Part shown: positions 10,801 to 18,992 of the stretch, one piece after another
How positions within the stretch are numbered: the stretch's first letter is position 1
Layout of the letters: the number at the start of each line of letters is the position of its first letter
Origin: CAZJAH01 sp964544155
Lineage (GTDB): Bacteria > Bacteroidota > Ignavibacteria > Kapaibacteriales > UBA2268
NCBI GenBank assembly: GCA_964544155.1
Contig: CAZJAH010000004.1
Span: 76,962-140,961, forward strand
Length of the DNA stretch: 64,000 nt
Direction of reading: 5' to 3'
Notes under the pieces: model-generated
What the model was told of the DNA's origin: nothing
The model's database searches: none
The model's input: only the letters and a program-made list of their open reading frames with translations
Translations under genes and position numbers: made by a program

Positions 10801-11313
10801 ATGAAATACTTATTTATTCTCCTTTGTGCCATGCTCTTTGTATCATGCGGTGAGGCAGAGGAAGAGATCAGCGAAGAAATAATCGGCACGCAGAATGTAC
10901 CCATAGAAGTCACTGCGGCTTTTGGAGAAAAATATCCCGGAGCAAAAGATACTGAATGGGCAAAAGAAGAAGAAGGCATCTACGAAGCTGAATTCGAAAT
11001 GGACGGAAAGGAATATGAAGCCGAATTCGACGCGGCAGGCACATGGATAAAAACAGAGTGGGAAGAAGAAGTTGAAGAACTCCCCGCTGCCGTTAAAGCA
11101 TCGCTCGACAGCACTTATCCTGGGCATGAAGTAGAAGAAGCGGAATTATTCGATTCAGCTGAGTGGGGAATTGCATATGAAGTTAAAATCGAAATGGATA
11201 CCGAAGGAATAGATGACATAGAAAAATTTGTTATTATCGGAGAAGACGGTACTATACACCGGGAAAAAAACGAAGACACCAAAGAAACAAAAGATGAACA
11301 GGGAGCCTATTAA
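10801..11313 (+). CDS. Acidic PepSY-like lipoprotein
   Basis: This small exported protein has a lipoprotein signal: KYLFILLCAMLFVSC, with the lipobox ending in LFVSC, so it should be lipid-anchored in the envelope. The mature part holds two PepSY-like repeats, one around AAFGEKYPGAKDTEW and one around ASLDSTYPGHEVEEAE. Each has the KYPGA/TYPGH turn and the following beta strands typical of the beta-lactamase-inhibitor-like PepSY family (PF11396). The protein is strikingly rich in glutamate and ends in a charged tail. The ATG at 10801 is preferred because a GAAGAG ribosome site precedes it; an ATG at 10786 and a TTG at 10771 are alternatives. The ligand is unknown; these proteins are often abundant and uncharacterised. 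A terminator follows. Confidence 0.72.
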   Translation: MKYLFILLCAMLFVSCGEAEEEISEEIIGTQNVPIEVTAAFGEKYPGAKDTEWAKEEEGIYEAEFEMDGKEYEAEFDAAGTWIKTEWEEEVEELPAAVKASLDSTYPGHEVEEAELFDSAEWGIAYEVKIEMDTEGIDDIEKFVIIGEDGTIHREKNEDTKETKDEQGAY

Positions 11314-11343
11314 GTATCTAAAATTAAGCTGCAATATTATAGT

Positions 11344-11369
11344 AAGGGAGGCTCAGGCTTCCCTTTTTT
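11344..11369 (+). terminator. Rho-independent terminator after the PepSY-like lipoprotein gene
   Basis: AAGGGAGGC and GCTTCCCTT pair around a four-base loop (TCAG), with one G-T wobble, and run into a tract of T. It lies 30 bases past the stop codon on the plus strand. Confidence 0.8.
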
Positions 11370-11445
11370 ATTAAAATTATTCATTTATTCCATATATTTG
11401 AATCTTTATGACTGAATTAGGATGAACATCCGTCAAGATTAATAA

Positions 11446-12474
11446 ATGAAAAAAACATTGATATTTCTGCTTTACTTTGTTTGTGCCATGTACGCCTTTT
11501 TACTAGGTGTCAGGCAGCCTAATATCGACGGCTACGATAAAGCCAGGTTCGGCGATATGGTACACGGAGAGGCGCACCGCCCTTATGTGTACAGGGCTTT
11601 AATGCCTGCTGTAATTCTTAGTATTGAAAAAGCCCTCCCGGATAGCGCCGAGCAGAATATCAAATCGCTTATAGCCAAAATATATCCATTTGAAAAAGTT
11701 ATTGATAAAATGGGCTGGAACCAGGAATATTACATTGAATACCTTATCGGGCTGATCCTGATGTTCGCCTGCTTGATGGCATTTATGTACACCATTTCTT
11801 ATCTGTCCCGGGGATTATTCAAATCCGGCGGGTTTGCTCATCATCTGATAGCTGTAGCTTCCATACTCTTGCTGCCGGTGATGTTCCGCTATTACATTTA
11901 TCCTTATGATTTTCCCACCCTGCTTCTTTTTACTCTTGCTTTGGCTATGCTTGCCCGCGGCAGGTTTAAGGCTTATATCATTGTATTCATTTTGGCGTCG
12001 ATCAATAAGGAAACCGCGATTTTACTACCCATGTTATGGATGATATATTTCAGGCATAGCAGAAAGCAGGATCCAAAAAAGTATTGGATATCCGCAGGAC
12101 TGCAACTCGGTATTTTTCTGGTTATCAGATCAATAATCATGCTTATATACATGAATAATCCCGGCGTACCGGCAGAATTTAATTTCTTTGAATTCAATTT
12201 CCCCTATTTGTTTTCCCCGCATTCCGTGCCCGGCGTGATGAGCTTTATCATGCTTGTTATCCTGCTGTTTTACAGATGGAAGGAAAAGCCTAAATTTCTT
12301 CGGGAGGCGCTGTTTATGGGGATTCCTTTGCTAGCCCTTGCCATATTCTGGGGAGTTATTGATGAGCTCCGGATATTCTATGAGATATATCCGGTGCTTG
12401 TATTGCTCGCGGCCCATACAATAGCCGGATTAACGGGTTACAGGCTTGAAAACCGAATGGCAAACAGGCTTTGA
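11446..12474 (+). CDS. Polytopic inner-membrane protein of unknown function
   Basis: I do not recognise this 342-residue protein as a named family. It is very hydrophobic, with about eight to nine predicted membrane segments (for example YLIGLILMFACLMAFMYTI and LLLPVMFRYYIYPYDFPTLL). After the first segment comes a loop with a conserved-looking motif, HRPYVYRALMP. A later loop carries INKETAIL, which resembles loops in membrane glycosyltransferases of the GT-C fold and in polysaccharide-polymerase-like proteins. That similarity is only an impression; no GT-C acidic catalytic motif is evident. It stands alone between the lipoprotein terminator and the helicase gene, so context gives little. 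It is a real gene judging by length and consistent membrane topology. Confidence 0.75.
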   Translation: MKKTLIFLLYFVCAMYAFLLGVRQPNIDGYDKARFGDMVHGEAHRPYVYRALMPAVILSIEKALPDSAEQNIKSLIAKIYPFEKVIDKMGWNQEYYIEYLIGLILMFACLMAFMYTISYLSRGLFKSGGFAHHLIAVASILLLPVMFRYYIYPYDFPTLLLFTLALAMLARGRFKAYIIVFILASINKETAILLPMLWMIYFRHSRKQDPKKYWISAGLQLGIFLVIRSIIMLIYMNNPGVPAEFNFFEFNFPYLFSPHSVPGVMSFIMLVILLFYRWKEKPKFLREALFMGIPLLALAIFWGVIDELRIFYEIYPVLVLLAAHTIAGLTGYRLENRMANRL

Positions 12475-12849
12475 TCAAATCAATATCAGTATTATTAACA
12501 AAATAAAAAAAACACTTTTATTCGAAAATAATCCGTATATTTAAAATCGGTTTAAAATGATTTACGGAAAACAGTGTAAATCAATGGAGTTCAATATCTG
12601 TTAAAGCGTCATATAAGCATTTATATAGCTTTCTGATTATCATAAAATGGGGATAATAACAGATGCGAACTACATCAGGGGGCATTAACTCAGAATACTC
12701 TGATTTTGTATCGAAAGTGATAATTGGAAAGTTCTTACCGCTAAAATTCTGTAAGAACCTTAATATTCCTGTGTTATTCAACCGAAATATTTAATAATAT
12801 TTTTCATTTCCTGTCCCGGAAATAATGAAAAATTAATTTAAGGTAAAAA
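12475..12849. other. 375-base gap upstream of the DEAD-box helicase gene
   Basis: No RNA family is recognised. A minus-strand frame at 12581-12781 (66 codons, MNNTGILRFLQNFSGKNFPI at its start) looks somewhat protein-like. A competing plus-strand frame of 43 codons begins at the ATG at 12663. Neither has a good ribosome site or a neighbour that explains it, so neither is called as a gene. The rest is AT-rich and may be the helicase leader, which is often long for cold-inducible DEAD-box genes. Confidence 0.35.
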
Positions 12850-14487
12850 ATGCCGAATTTTAAAGAAATGGGCCTGGACAGCAGGATTCTTCAGGCCATT
12901 GAGGGTCTCGGGTTTATCGAACCGACTCCGATTCAGGAACGTACAATACCCTACATCTTAGGATCAGAAAAAGATCTGATCGCGCTCGCTCAAACAGGTA
13001 CTGGCAAAACAGCGGCCTTCGGACTTCCGCTAATTCATAATATCGATGTGTCCTCCAATGATACTCAGGCGCTTATACTATGCCCTACCAGAGAGCTCTG
13101 CATGCAAATTTCTAAAGATATAGCCAACTATTCCAGGTTTAAAACCGGGCTTAAAACGGTTGCCATATATGGCGGTGCGTCTATAGAAGGGCAGATCAGG
13201 TCAGTTAAAAAAGGTGTACAAATAATTATCGGTACTCCCGGAAGAGTGATAGACCTGCTTAACAGAAAGGTAATCGCTCTGGAAAGCATTAAAACTCTTG
13301 TGCTTGATGAAGCTGACGAAATGCTGAATATGGGATTTAAGGAATCTCTGGATACCATACTTTCATCGATACCTTCTAATAAGCAGACACTGCTTTTTTC
13401 AGCCACCATGCCTAATGAAATAAGAACTATCGCGAAAAAATACATGAATGGCCCGAAAGAAATTTCAATAGATAAAAGGAATGATTCGGCAATAAATGTA
13501 ATTCATAATTATTATATATCTAAAGCTCATGATAAATATGAAACACTTAAAAGAATTGCCGACCTTAATCCCGATGTGTATGGAATAGTATTCTGCCGTA
13601 CAAGGATGGAAACAAAAAATATTGCTGAAAGACTTATTACAGACGGCTATAATGCCGACGCCCTGCATGGCGAACTCTCCCAGATCAGGCGCGATGAGGT
13701 TATGAACCGTTTCAGAACCAAGGGCGTGCGTATTCTTGTAGCCACGGATGTCGCGGCAAGGGGCCTCGATGTAAATGATCTCACCCATGTTATTAATTAC
13801 AATCTGCCTGATGACCTCGAGCTGTATATTCACAGAAGCGGTAGAACGGGACGAGCCGGTAAAAGCGGGATATCAGTTTCCATTATTTGCCGGCAAGACT
13901 TACATAAAGTCATGCTGATTGAAAAAAGCATTAACAAAAAATTCGAAAGAAAAAACATCCCTTCAGGAAATGATATTATTGCCGGCAGGATGAATGAACT
14001 GATCGACAGAGTAAACATGGCCGACACCACACTTCCGGGACTGAATGCCATGATTGAAGCCGCTTCAAATAAACTGGCTGATATCAGTAAGGAAGACCTG
14101 CTTAAACGATTTATGGCGCTTGAATTTGAGAAATTCATTGAATACTATAAAAATTCTGCCGATTTAAATGTCAATACTGATAAATTTGAGCGTCCAGCTA
14201 AAAAAAGCCCCGGCAAACGCGGCGATAAATCTATGAAGAAGGATAAAAACATTAAATTCGCGGTTTTTATGATAAATATCGGCGAAAATAATAATGTATC
14301 GGTCAGGCATGTATTAAAGATCATTAACAGGCATCTGCCGCAGAAAAATGTTGAGATCGGAGATATAAACATTATGAAGAAAAAGACTGTTTTCCAGATT
14401 GACAGCCGTTTTACAAAGGTATTTAAAAAATCCTTCAAAAATGCTGTTTATGACAACATTCCACTGGACCTGCAATCTATGAACTAA
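12850..14487 (+). CDS. deaD: DEAD-box ATP-dependent RNA helicase (DeaD/CsdA type)
   Basis: This 545-residue helicase unwinds RNA using ATP and probably acts in ribosome assembly or cold adaptation. It shows a Q motif (FIEPTPIQ), motif I AQTGTGKT (47-54), Ia PTRELCMQI, DEAD at 153-156, SAT, ARGLDV and motif VI HRSGRTGRAGKSG. After the two RecA-like domains comes a linker and, at about residues 472-540, a DbpA-type RNA-binding domain (VFMINIGENNNVSVRHVLKI). That domain separates DeaD and DbpA from the short helicases RhlE and RhlB. The long basic or glycine-rich tail found in some DeaD proteins is absent. The gene is transcribed alone and ends in a strong terminator facing the convergent ATPase gene. 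DeaD is preferred to DbpA on overall architecture. Confidence 0.93.
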   Translation: MPNFKEMGLDSRILQAIEGLGFIEPTPIQERTIPYILGSEKDLIALAQTGTGKTAAFGLPLIHNIDVSSNDTQALILCPTRELCMQISKDIANYSRFKTGLKTVAIYGGASIEGQIRSVKKGVQIIIGTPGRVIDLLNRKVIALESIKTLVLDEADEMLNMGFKESLDTILSSIPSNKQTLLFSATMPNEIRTIAKKYMNGPKEISIDKRNDSAINVIHNYYISKAHDKYETLKRIADLNPDVYGIVFCRTRMETKNIAERLITDGYNADALHGELSQIRRDEVMNRFRTKGVRILVATDVAARGLDVNDLTHVINYNLPDDLELYIHRSGRTGRAGKSGISVSIICRQDLHKVMLIEKSINKKFERKNIPSGNDIIAGRMNELIDRVNMADTTLPGLNAMIEAASNKLADISKEDLLKRFMALEFEKFIEYYKNSADLNVNTDKFERPAKKSPGKRGDKSMKKDKNIKFAVFMINIGENNNVSVRHVLKIINRHLPQKNVEIGDINIMKKKTVFQIDSRFTKVFKKSFKNAVYDNIPLDLQSMN

Positions 14488-14512
14488 TATATAAACGCAA
14501 AACTATATTGAT

Positions 14513-14545
14513 AAGCCGTGCCACAAAAAAGCACGGCTTTTTTTA
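14513..14545 (+). terminator. Rho-independent terminator of the helicase gene
   Basis: AAGCCGTGC and GCACGGCTT form a perfect nine-pair stem around an A-rich loop, followed by a T tract. It sits between convergent genes, but only the plus strand has the T tract. Confidence 0.9.
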
Positions 14546-14580
14546 ATCTCATTTTATGGCAGGGCAGCCATAAATATAGT

Positions 14581-17292
14581 TCAGCTTCTTTTTCTTTTAA
14601 TGTATTTATATGTTTCCCCGCCCCACAATACCAGTGATGATAAAACTAAAATCACAACAAAATCAGTGGCCGGAATATCAGAAAATCCGAATATATCTCT
14701 CAGGGAAGGCACCTTAATAACCATAATCTGCAATAGTATTGAAGCTAAAATTGCAAAATTCAGCCATTTATTTGTAAACATACCGATTTTGAATACTGAT
14801 TCATTTAAAGAGCGCATATTAAAGGCGTTATATACAGCTGTAAGGGCAACTACAAGAAATGCGCCGGTACGCGCTGCCTCAATCCCCTCCTGTATATAGT
14901 AGTCAAAGACAAACATTGCGATAGTAACCATTATAGCAGCTATCATTATTAAGAAGGGGATGACATCCCATGATAATATGTTGGCTCCTTTTTTTACGGG
15001 TTGCTGATTCATTATGTCTCCGTGGCCTGGTTCGGCTGCCAGCGCGACATCAATTACGCCATCGGTAACAAGGTTCACGTATAATATCATCACGGCTGTC
15101 AATGGCAGGGGAAAGCCGAAAAGCAGACCCACGACAATCACGGATATTTGAGCAAAGTTTGTGGTCAGCAGGAAGTAACTGGTTTTCTTTACATTTTCAA
15201 AAACAATCCTTCCCTGCCGTATGGCATTGACTATACTGCTGAAATTATCATCCTGAAGTACTATTTCCGAAGCATCCTTTGCAACATCTGTTCCGCGCAG
15301 CCCCATAGATATGCCAACATCGGCTCTCTTAAGCGCGGGGGCGTCATTTACTCCGTCGCCCGTCATTGCAATAAGGGTATCTTTGGCCTGCAGCCGTTCA
15401 GCAATCCTCAGCTTGGTTTCGGGGTCTACCCGCGCGAAAACCGAAACATTGTTTATATAATCATCAAATTTTTCATCATCAACGTCAAGCTCTTTTGAGG
15501 TGATTGAAACGGGAAATTCCTGATTTTGCTTATCTTCAGCGCTTTCAACAATTCCTACCTGCTCGGCAATAGCCGCTGCTGTGCGCTTATGATCCCCTGT
15601 GACCATTATCACGCGGATACCTGCTGTTCCGCATTCATTGATGGATTCTTTCACGCCTTCCCTCGGCGGGTCTATTATTCCGGTGATTCCTGCCCAGCTC
15701 AGGCCTTTAACATCATCTGCAGTAACTGAATCAATATCGGAATTTCTGTAAGCCAGAGCAATAACGCGCATTGCGTTGCCGGTCATTTTGTTTATCTCTT
15801 CCAGAATTTTATCCCGCTTTTCATCATCCATATCTTCAGTGCCGTCACTGCCGAGCCATTTATCGCTTAGCTCAAGCAGCTTTTCAGGCGATCCGATAAC
15901 AAATATCTCTCTGCCCTCCGGGGTATCAACCAGGCTGGCCCTGAATTTTTGCTCAGAATTAAAAGGAAGGTCATCCACTAATTTGTAATCCCTGTAGGGC
16001 TCTTTTTCGGAAATGCCGGCCTTTTCCGCTACAACTAACATCGCGGCTTCCGTCGGATCGCCGGTTATTTCAGGTTCTTCTTTGTTTTTTTTATTACCTT
16101 CACTTTTCAATTTGGCATTATTGCAAAAAGCTGCAATTGCCATCATTTTGCTTTCAGCGGGGTAATCGTAAATGTCAATAGTATCATCATTTTTTTTGAA
16201 TTCGCCCTTAAGTTGATAGCCGCTGCCCGAAACATCTATTTCCCGGCCGCTTCCGCTGAATATTTTTTTTACTGTCAGTAAGCCCCGGGTGATCGTTCCG
16301 GTTTTATCCGATAGAATAGTTGAAACGGAACCCATCATTTCCGTTGCAGTAAATTCCCGTATTATGGCGTTTTGTTTTGCCATTCTTTTAGCGCCGATTG
16401 CCAGAACTATAGAAATCACAACAGGCAGGCCTTCCGGAATGGAGGATACCAGTGACGCAATGGTGACCATCAATATATCCCGAAATTCAAAATCCCTGTA
16501 AAAATACCCTATTGAAAAAACTACTAATGCTGTAAAAGCGGCTATTCCTGCCATTTGCTTGCCCAGAGTGGCGGTTTTCTTTCTGAAATTGGATTCCTGC
16601 ATTTTCATTTCGCCCATAGAGGCGGCGATCTTTCCGATCTCGGTATCCTCGCCAATGGCAGTTACGAGCGCTCTGCCGCTTCCGCGGGCAATATTGGTTC
16701 CTTTCCATACCATATTACTCCTGTCGCCCAGAGGAGTGTCTTTATCAAGCTTATCAGTATTTTTTTTAACAGGCATGGATTCGCCGGTCAGTGACGCTTC
16801 GGTCGTACGCAGGTCTTTTTTCTTCAGAACCCGTGCATCAGCAGGGATAGTTGAACCTTCTTTCAGAATAATGACATCACCCGGGACAACCTCCGCGGCA
16901 GGCATTTCCTCTTCATTGCCGTCTCTGAGAACAAATGCTTTCTTCTTGACCATGCTTTTTATCGATTGTATTGCTTTCTCGGCCTTGTATTCCTGAACGA
17001 ATCCCATAGTTGCATTAAAGAGGATCACACCCAGAATGATGTAAACATCAGCCATTTGGTCGGCCCAACCGGCAATACCGGCGGCTATGATAAGTATGAG
17101 TATAAGAAAATCCTTGAACTGCTTAATGAATAGCTTTATCGGGTTCGTGCTACCTTTTTCGGGCAGAACGTTTTTGCCGTATTTTTCCTGCCTTTTGGCT
17201 GCCTCTTCCCCTGAGAGCCCTTCTTCGGAGGAAGAGAGCTTTTCCATGCATTCTTCAGAGCTGATACTATAGTAAGGAAATTTCGGGTCCAT
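14581..17292 (-). CDS. P2-type cation-transporting ATPase (probable Ca2+ pump)
   Basis: This 903-residue inner-membrane pump couples ATP hydrolysis to cation transport. It has the N-terminal cation-ATPase domain, the actuator motif TGES, the phosphorylation motif DKTGTIT, the nucleotide-binding domain, and the hinge motifs TGDHKRTA and GDGVNDAPAL. Helix M4 has IPEGLP and M6 has NLVTDG, both shared with the SERCA-type calcium pumps, and the C-terminal membrane domain is complete. Helix M5 reads TTNFAQISV, where SERCA has a calcium-binding glutamate, so one of the two calcium sites may be missing. Calcium is therefore the likely but not certain substrate; sodium or another cation is possible. 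It is a single-gene unit convergent with the helicase gene. Confidence 0.9.
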   Translation of the reverse strand: MDPKFPYYSISSEECMEKLSSSEEGLSGEEAAKRQEKYGKNVLPEKGSTNPIKLFIKQFKDFLILILIIAAGIAGWADQMADVYIILGVILFNATMGFVQEYKAEKAIQSIKSMVKKKAFVLRDGNEEEMPAAEVVPGDVIILKEGSTIPADARVLKKKDLRTTEASLTGESMPVKKNTDKLDKDTPLGDRSNMVWKGTNIARGSGRALVTAIGEDTEIGKIAASMGEMKMQESNFRKKTATLGKQMAGIAAFTALVVFSIGYFYRDFEFRDILMVTIASLVSSIPEGLPVVISIVLAIGAKRMAKQNAIIREFTATEMMGSVSTILSDKTGTITRGLLTVKKIFSGSGREIDVSGSGYQLKGEFKKNDDTIDIYDYPAESKMMAIAAFCNNAKLKSEGNKKNKEEPEITGDPTEAAMLVVAEKAGISEKEPYRDYKLVDDLPFNSEQKFRASLVDTPEGREIFVIGSPEKLLELSDKWLGSDGTEDMDDEKRDKILEEINKMTGNAMRVIALAYRNSDIDSVTADDVKGLSWAGITGIIDPPREGVKESINECGTAGIRVIMVTGDHKRTAAAIAEQVGIVESAEDKQNQEFPVSITSKELDVDDEKFDDYINNVSVFARVDPETKLRIAERLQAKDTLIAMTGDGVNDAPALKRADVGISMGLRGTDVAKDASEIVLQDDNFSSIVNAIRQGRIVFENVKKTSYFLLTTNFAQISVIVVGLLFGFPLPLTAVMILYVNLVTDGVIDVALAAEPGHGDIMNQQPVKKGANILSWDVIPFLIMIAAIMVTIAMFVFDYYIQEGIEAARTGAFLVVALTAVYNAFNMRSLNESVFKIGMFTNKWLNFAILASILLQIMVIKVPSLRDIFGFSDIPATDFVVILVLSSLVLWGGETYKYIKRKRS

Positions 17293-17773
17293 GATTTTGA
17301 ATATAATTATTAATTATTTTTAATTACATTATTATTTATCCCGATTGTAAGGCACTTTTATTTTTTTTTTACACATCTAACTTCACAATTACTCAAAAAA
17401 AAAAAAATGAAATTATAATAAATTAATGATGACTTGTTTTCCTTTTGATTGGGATTATCATTTTCGGGTTGAATTTTCTAAATTTAGCGATTATTAGAAA
17501 TAATTAGCCAAATTGGAATATTCGTCAAGCTTTCGATTCGGGGACCATCAATGGAAGAAACTCATACGCTGCAAATCGAGACCGGAATTATATGCTGCCG
17601 GTGCGCGTTCACTGTTTATATGTGATTAGGCTCTCCGCGCTAAATCTGCCATGTATGAACTAGTGCCGGCGTTTCTGCTCGGCGCTTCTGCATACAATTG
17701 CAGTAAGCCTTTTCACCGGGCCTCCATCTGACGCTGACGACATGTTTAAAACAATGAAGGGCGGATTTTAAAA
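17293..17773. other. 481-base gap between the ATPase and HD-protein genes
   Basis: The half next to the ATPase gene start is very AT-rich and should hold that gene's promoter. The other half, about 17530-17770, is noticeably richer in G and C than the other gaps, which suggests a decayed gene or a structured RNA. I found no tRNA, tmRNA or known RNA motif. Only short frames are present, the best running on the plus strand from about 17513 to 17626 with no recognisable product. Confidence 0.4.
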
Positions 17774-18991
17774 TCAGCAGGGATGAGTAAAGTATGAGTA
17801 AAGTGATTTTATCTGCACTTTGCCGATTACCTGATTCCTGTATTTGCTCTTAATATCATGGGCGGCACGGCTTAGCTCTTCGGTCTTAATACCGGAATTA
17901 CAGGAATTCCATGCTTCCAGGAATGCCGCCAAATGGTCTGCTGCTTTTATCAGTTCTCCATCGAAGGCTGAATATTCATCGGTATTATATTTAGCGTTGA
18001 TATCATCCACTGTGATATCTCTGCCCTTCATCTGCTTGAAAATATGGCCGTTATGGAATATCTTATTTACGAATTCATCTTTAGTAAAATAATTAAGTTC
18101 GTTCTTCCATTCCGGCTCAATGTAGGGGTATATTTCCTGCTCGGAAAGGCTTTCTTCAAGGTCTTTAATTAGCTTATCCAGCTCGGATGATGACCTCTTT
18201 ACCGGCGATATAATATCTCTGGTAACTGCTTCAGGCAGGTCATGGAACAGCCCCCCGAAAAAGTTATTGAATAGCCTTTGCGGGCAGGCGCCGTTTTCTC
18301 TCGCGAAAAAATATGAAATGCAGGCGACAAGCATGGTATGCCCAAGGACTGATGTTTTCGGCACCCTCGGTATCTGCGCCCAGCGGAACTGAAACCGCAG
18401 CTGCCCCACCATATCAATAAAGTTGACGATTTTTTCCTGATCCTGCATCTTCTTTATACCGCTGAGGCCTTCGTACTTGTTTACTCTTTTGATCAGGCTT
18501 GTGTAAATTCGGTCATTCTGATAATCGATGGGATTAGCCTGTTTTATTATTCTGAATTCCCAAAGGCTTGCGTAAATATGTGCTGCGTCAAGGATTCTGA
18601 TGTTCAGGTCCTCTTCATGATCTTCGATAAGAAAAGTCTTAAGTTCGGACTTGAGTTCTTCATTTTCGATTTTTGGCTCAAGGGATTTGTAAACAAATTC
18701 ATTCAGTTTTGAAAAAACCTGTTTATTTTTCATTATCTCGGTATATATCGGAGATTTAATATCAGAGATAACTATCCTGCGGAGCAGTTCGTAAATTCCT
18801 CCTTTGATAATTTTATCCCAATCCACTTTATTGCCGTTCATTTCCTCGTACTTGCCGAGGCAGTAAGCTATAACCATTTTATGAGCGTGCTTGTCTATCT
18901 CGATCATATCCATTGGGCGCACGCGGTCGTTCCAGCGGAGTATATGAAACCCCCTGAAAAGTTCATTTACAAGAGAAAAATTCAGTATCAT
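17774..18991 (-). CDS. Tandem HD-domain (YfbR-like) phosphohydrolase
   Basis: This 405-residue soluble protein belongs to the HD superfamily of metal-dependent phosphohydrolases, nearest in style to the YfbR 5'-nucleotidases and HD_3 proteins. The second half has an intact signature: His218 in VLGHTML, His250-Asp251 in GLFHDLPEAVTRDIISPVK, and a late aspartate in KAADHLAAF near residue 358. The first half repeats the pattern (DKHAHKMVIAYCLG, then IKGGIYELLRRIVISDIKSPI), but the HD pair is replaced by Glu-Leu, so this copy probably cannot bind metal. It begins one base after the hemL stop, so it is the last gene of the heme operon. Substrate unknown; a nucleotide is plausible by family. Confidence 0.8.
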   Translation of the reverse strand: MILNFSLVNELFRGFHILRWNDRVRPMDMIEIDKHAHKMVIAYCLGKYEEMNGNKVDWDKIIKGGIYELLRRIVISDIKSPIYTEIMKNKQVFSKLNEFVYKSLEPKIENEELKSELKTFLIEDHEEDLNIRILDAAHIYASLWEFRIIKQANPIDYQNDRIYTSLIKRVNKYEGLSGIKKMQDQEKIVNFIDMVGQLRFQFRWAQIPRVPKTSVLGHTMLVACISYFFARENGACPQRLFNNFFGGLFHDLPEAVTRDIISPVKRSSSELDKLIKDLEESLSEQEIYPYIEPEWKNELNYFTKDEFVNKIFHNGHIFKQMKGRDITVDDINAKYNTDEYSAFDGELIKAADHLAAFLEAWNSCNSGIKTEELSRAAHDIKSKYRNQVIGKVQIKSLYSYFTHPC

Positions 18992-18992
18992 C

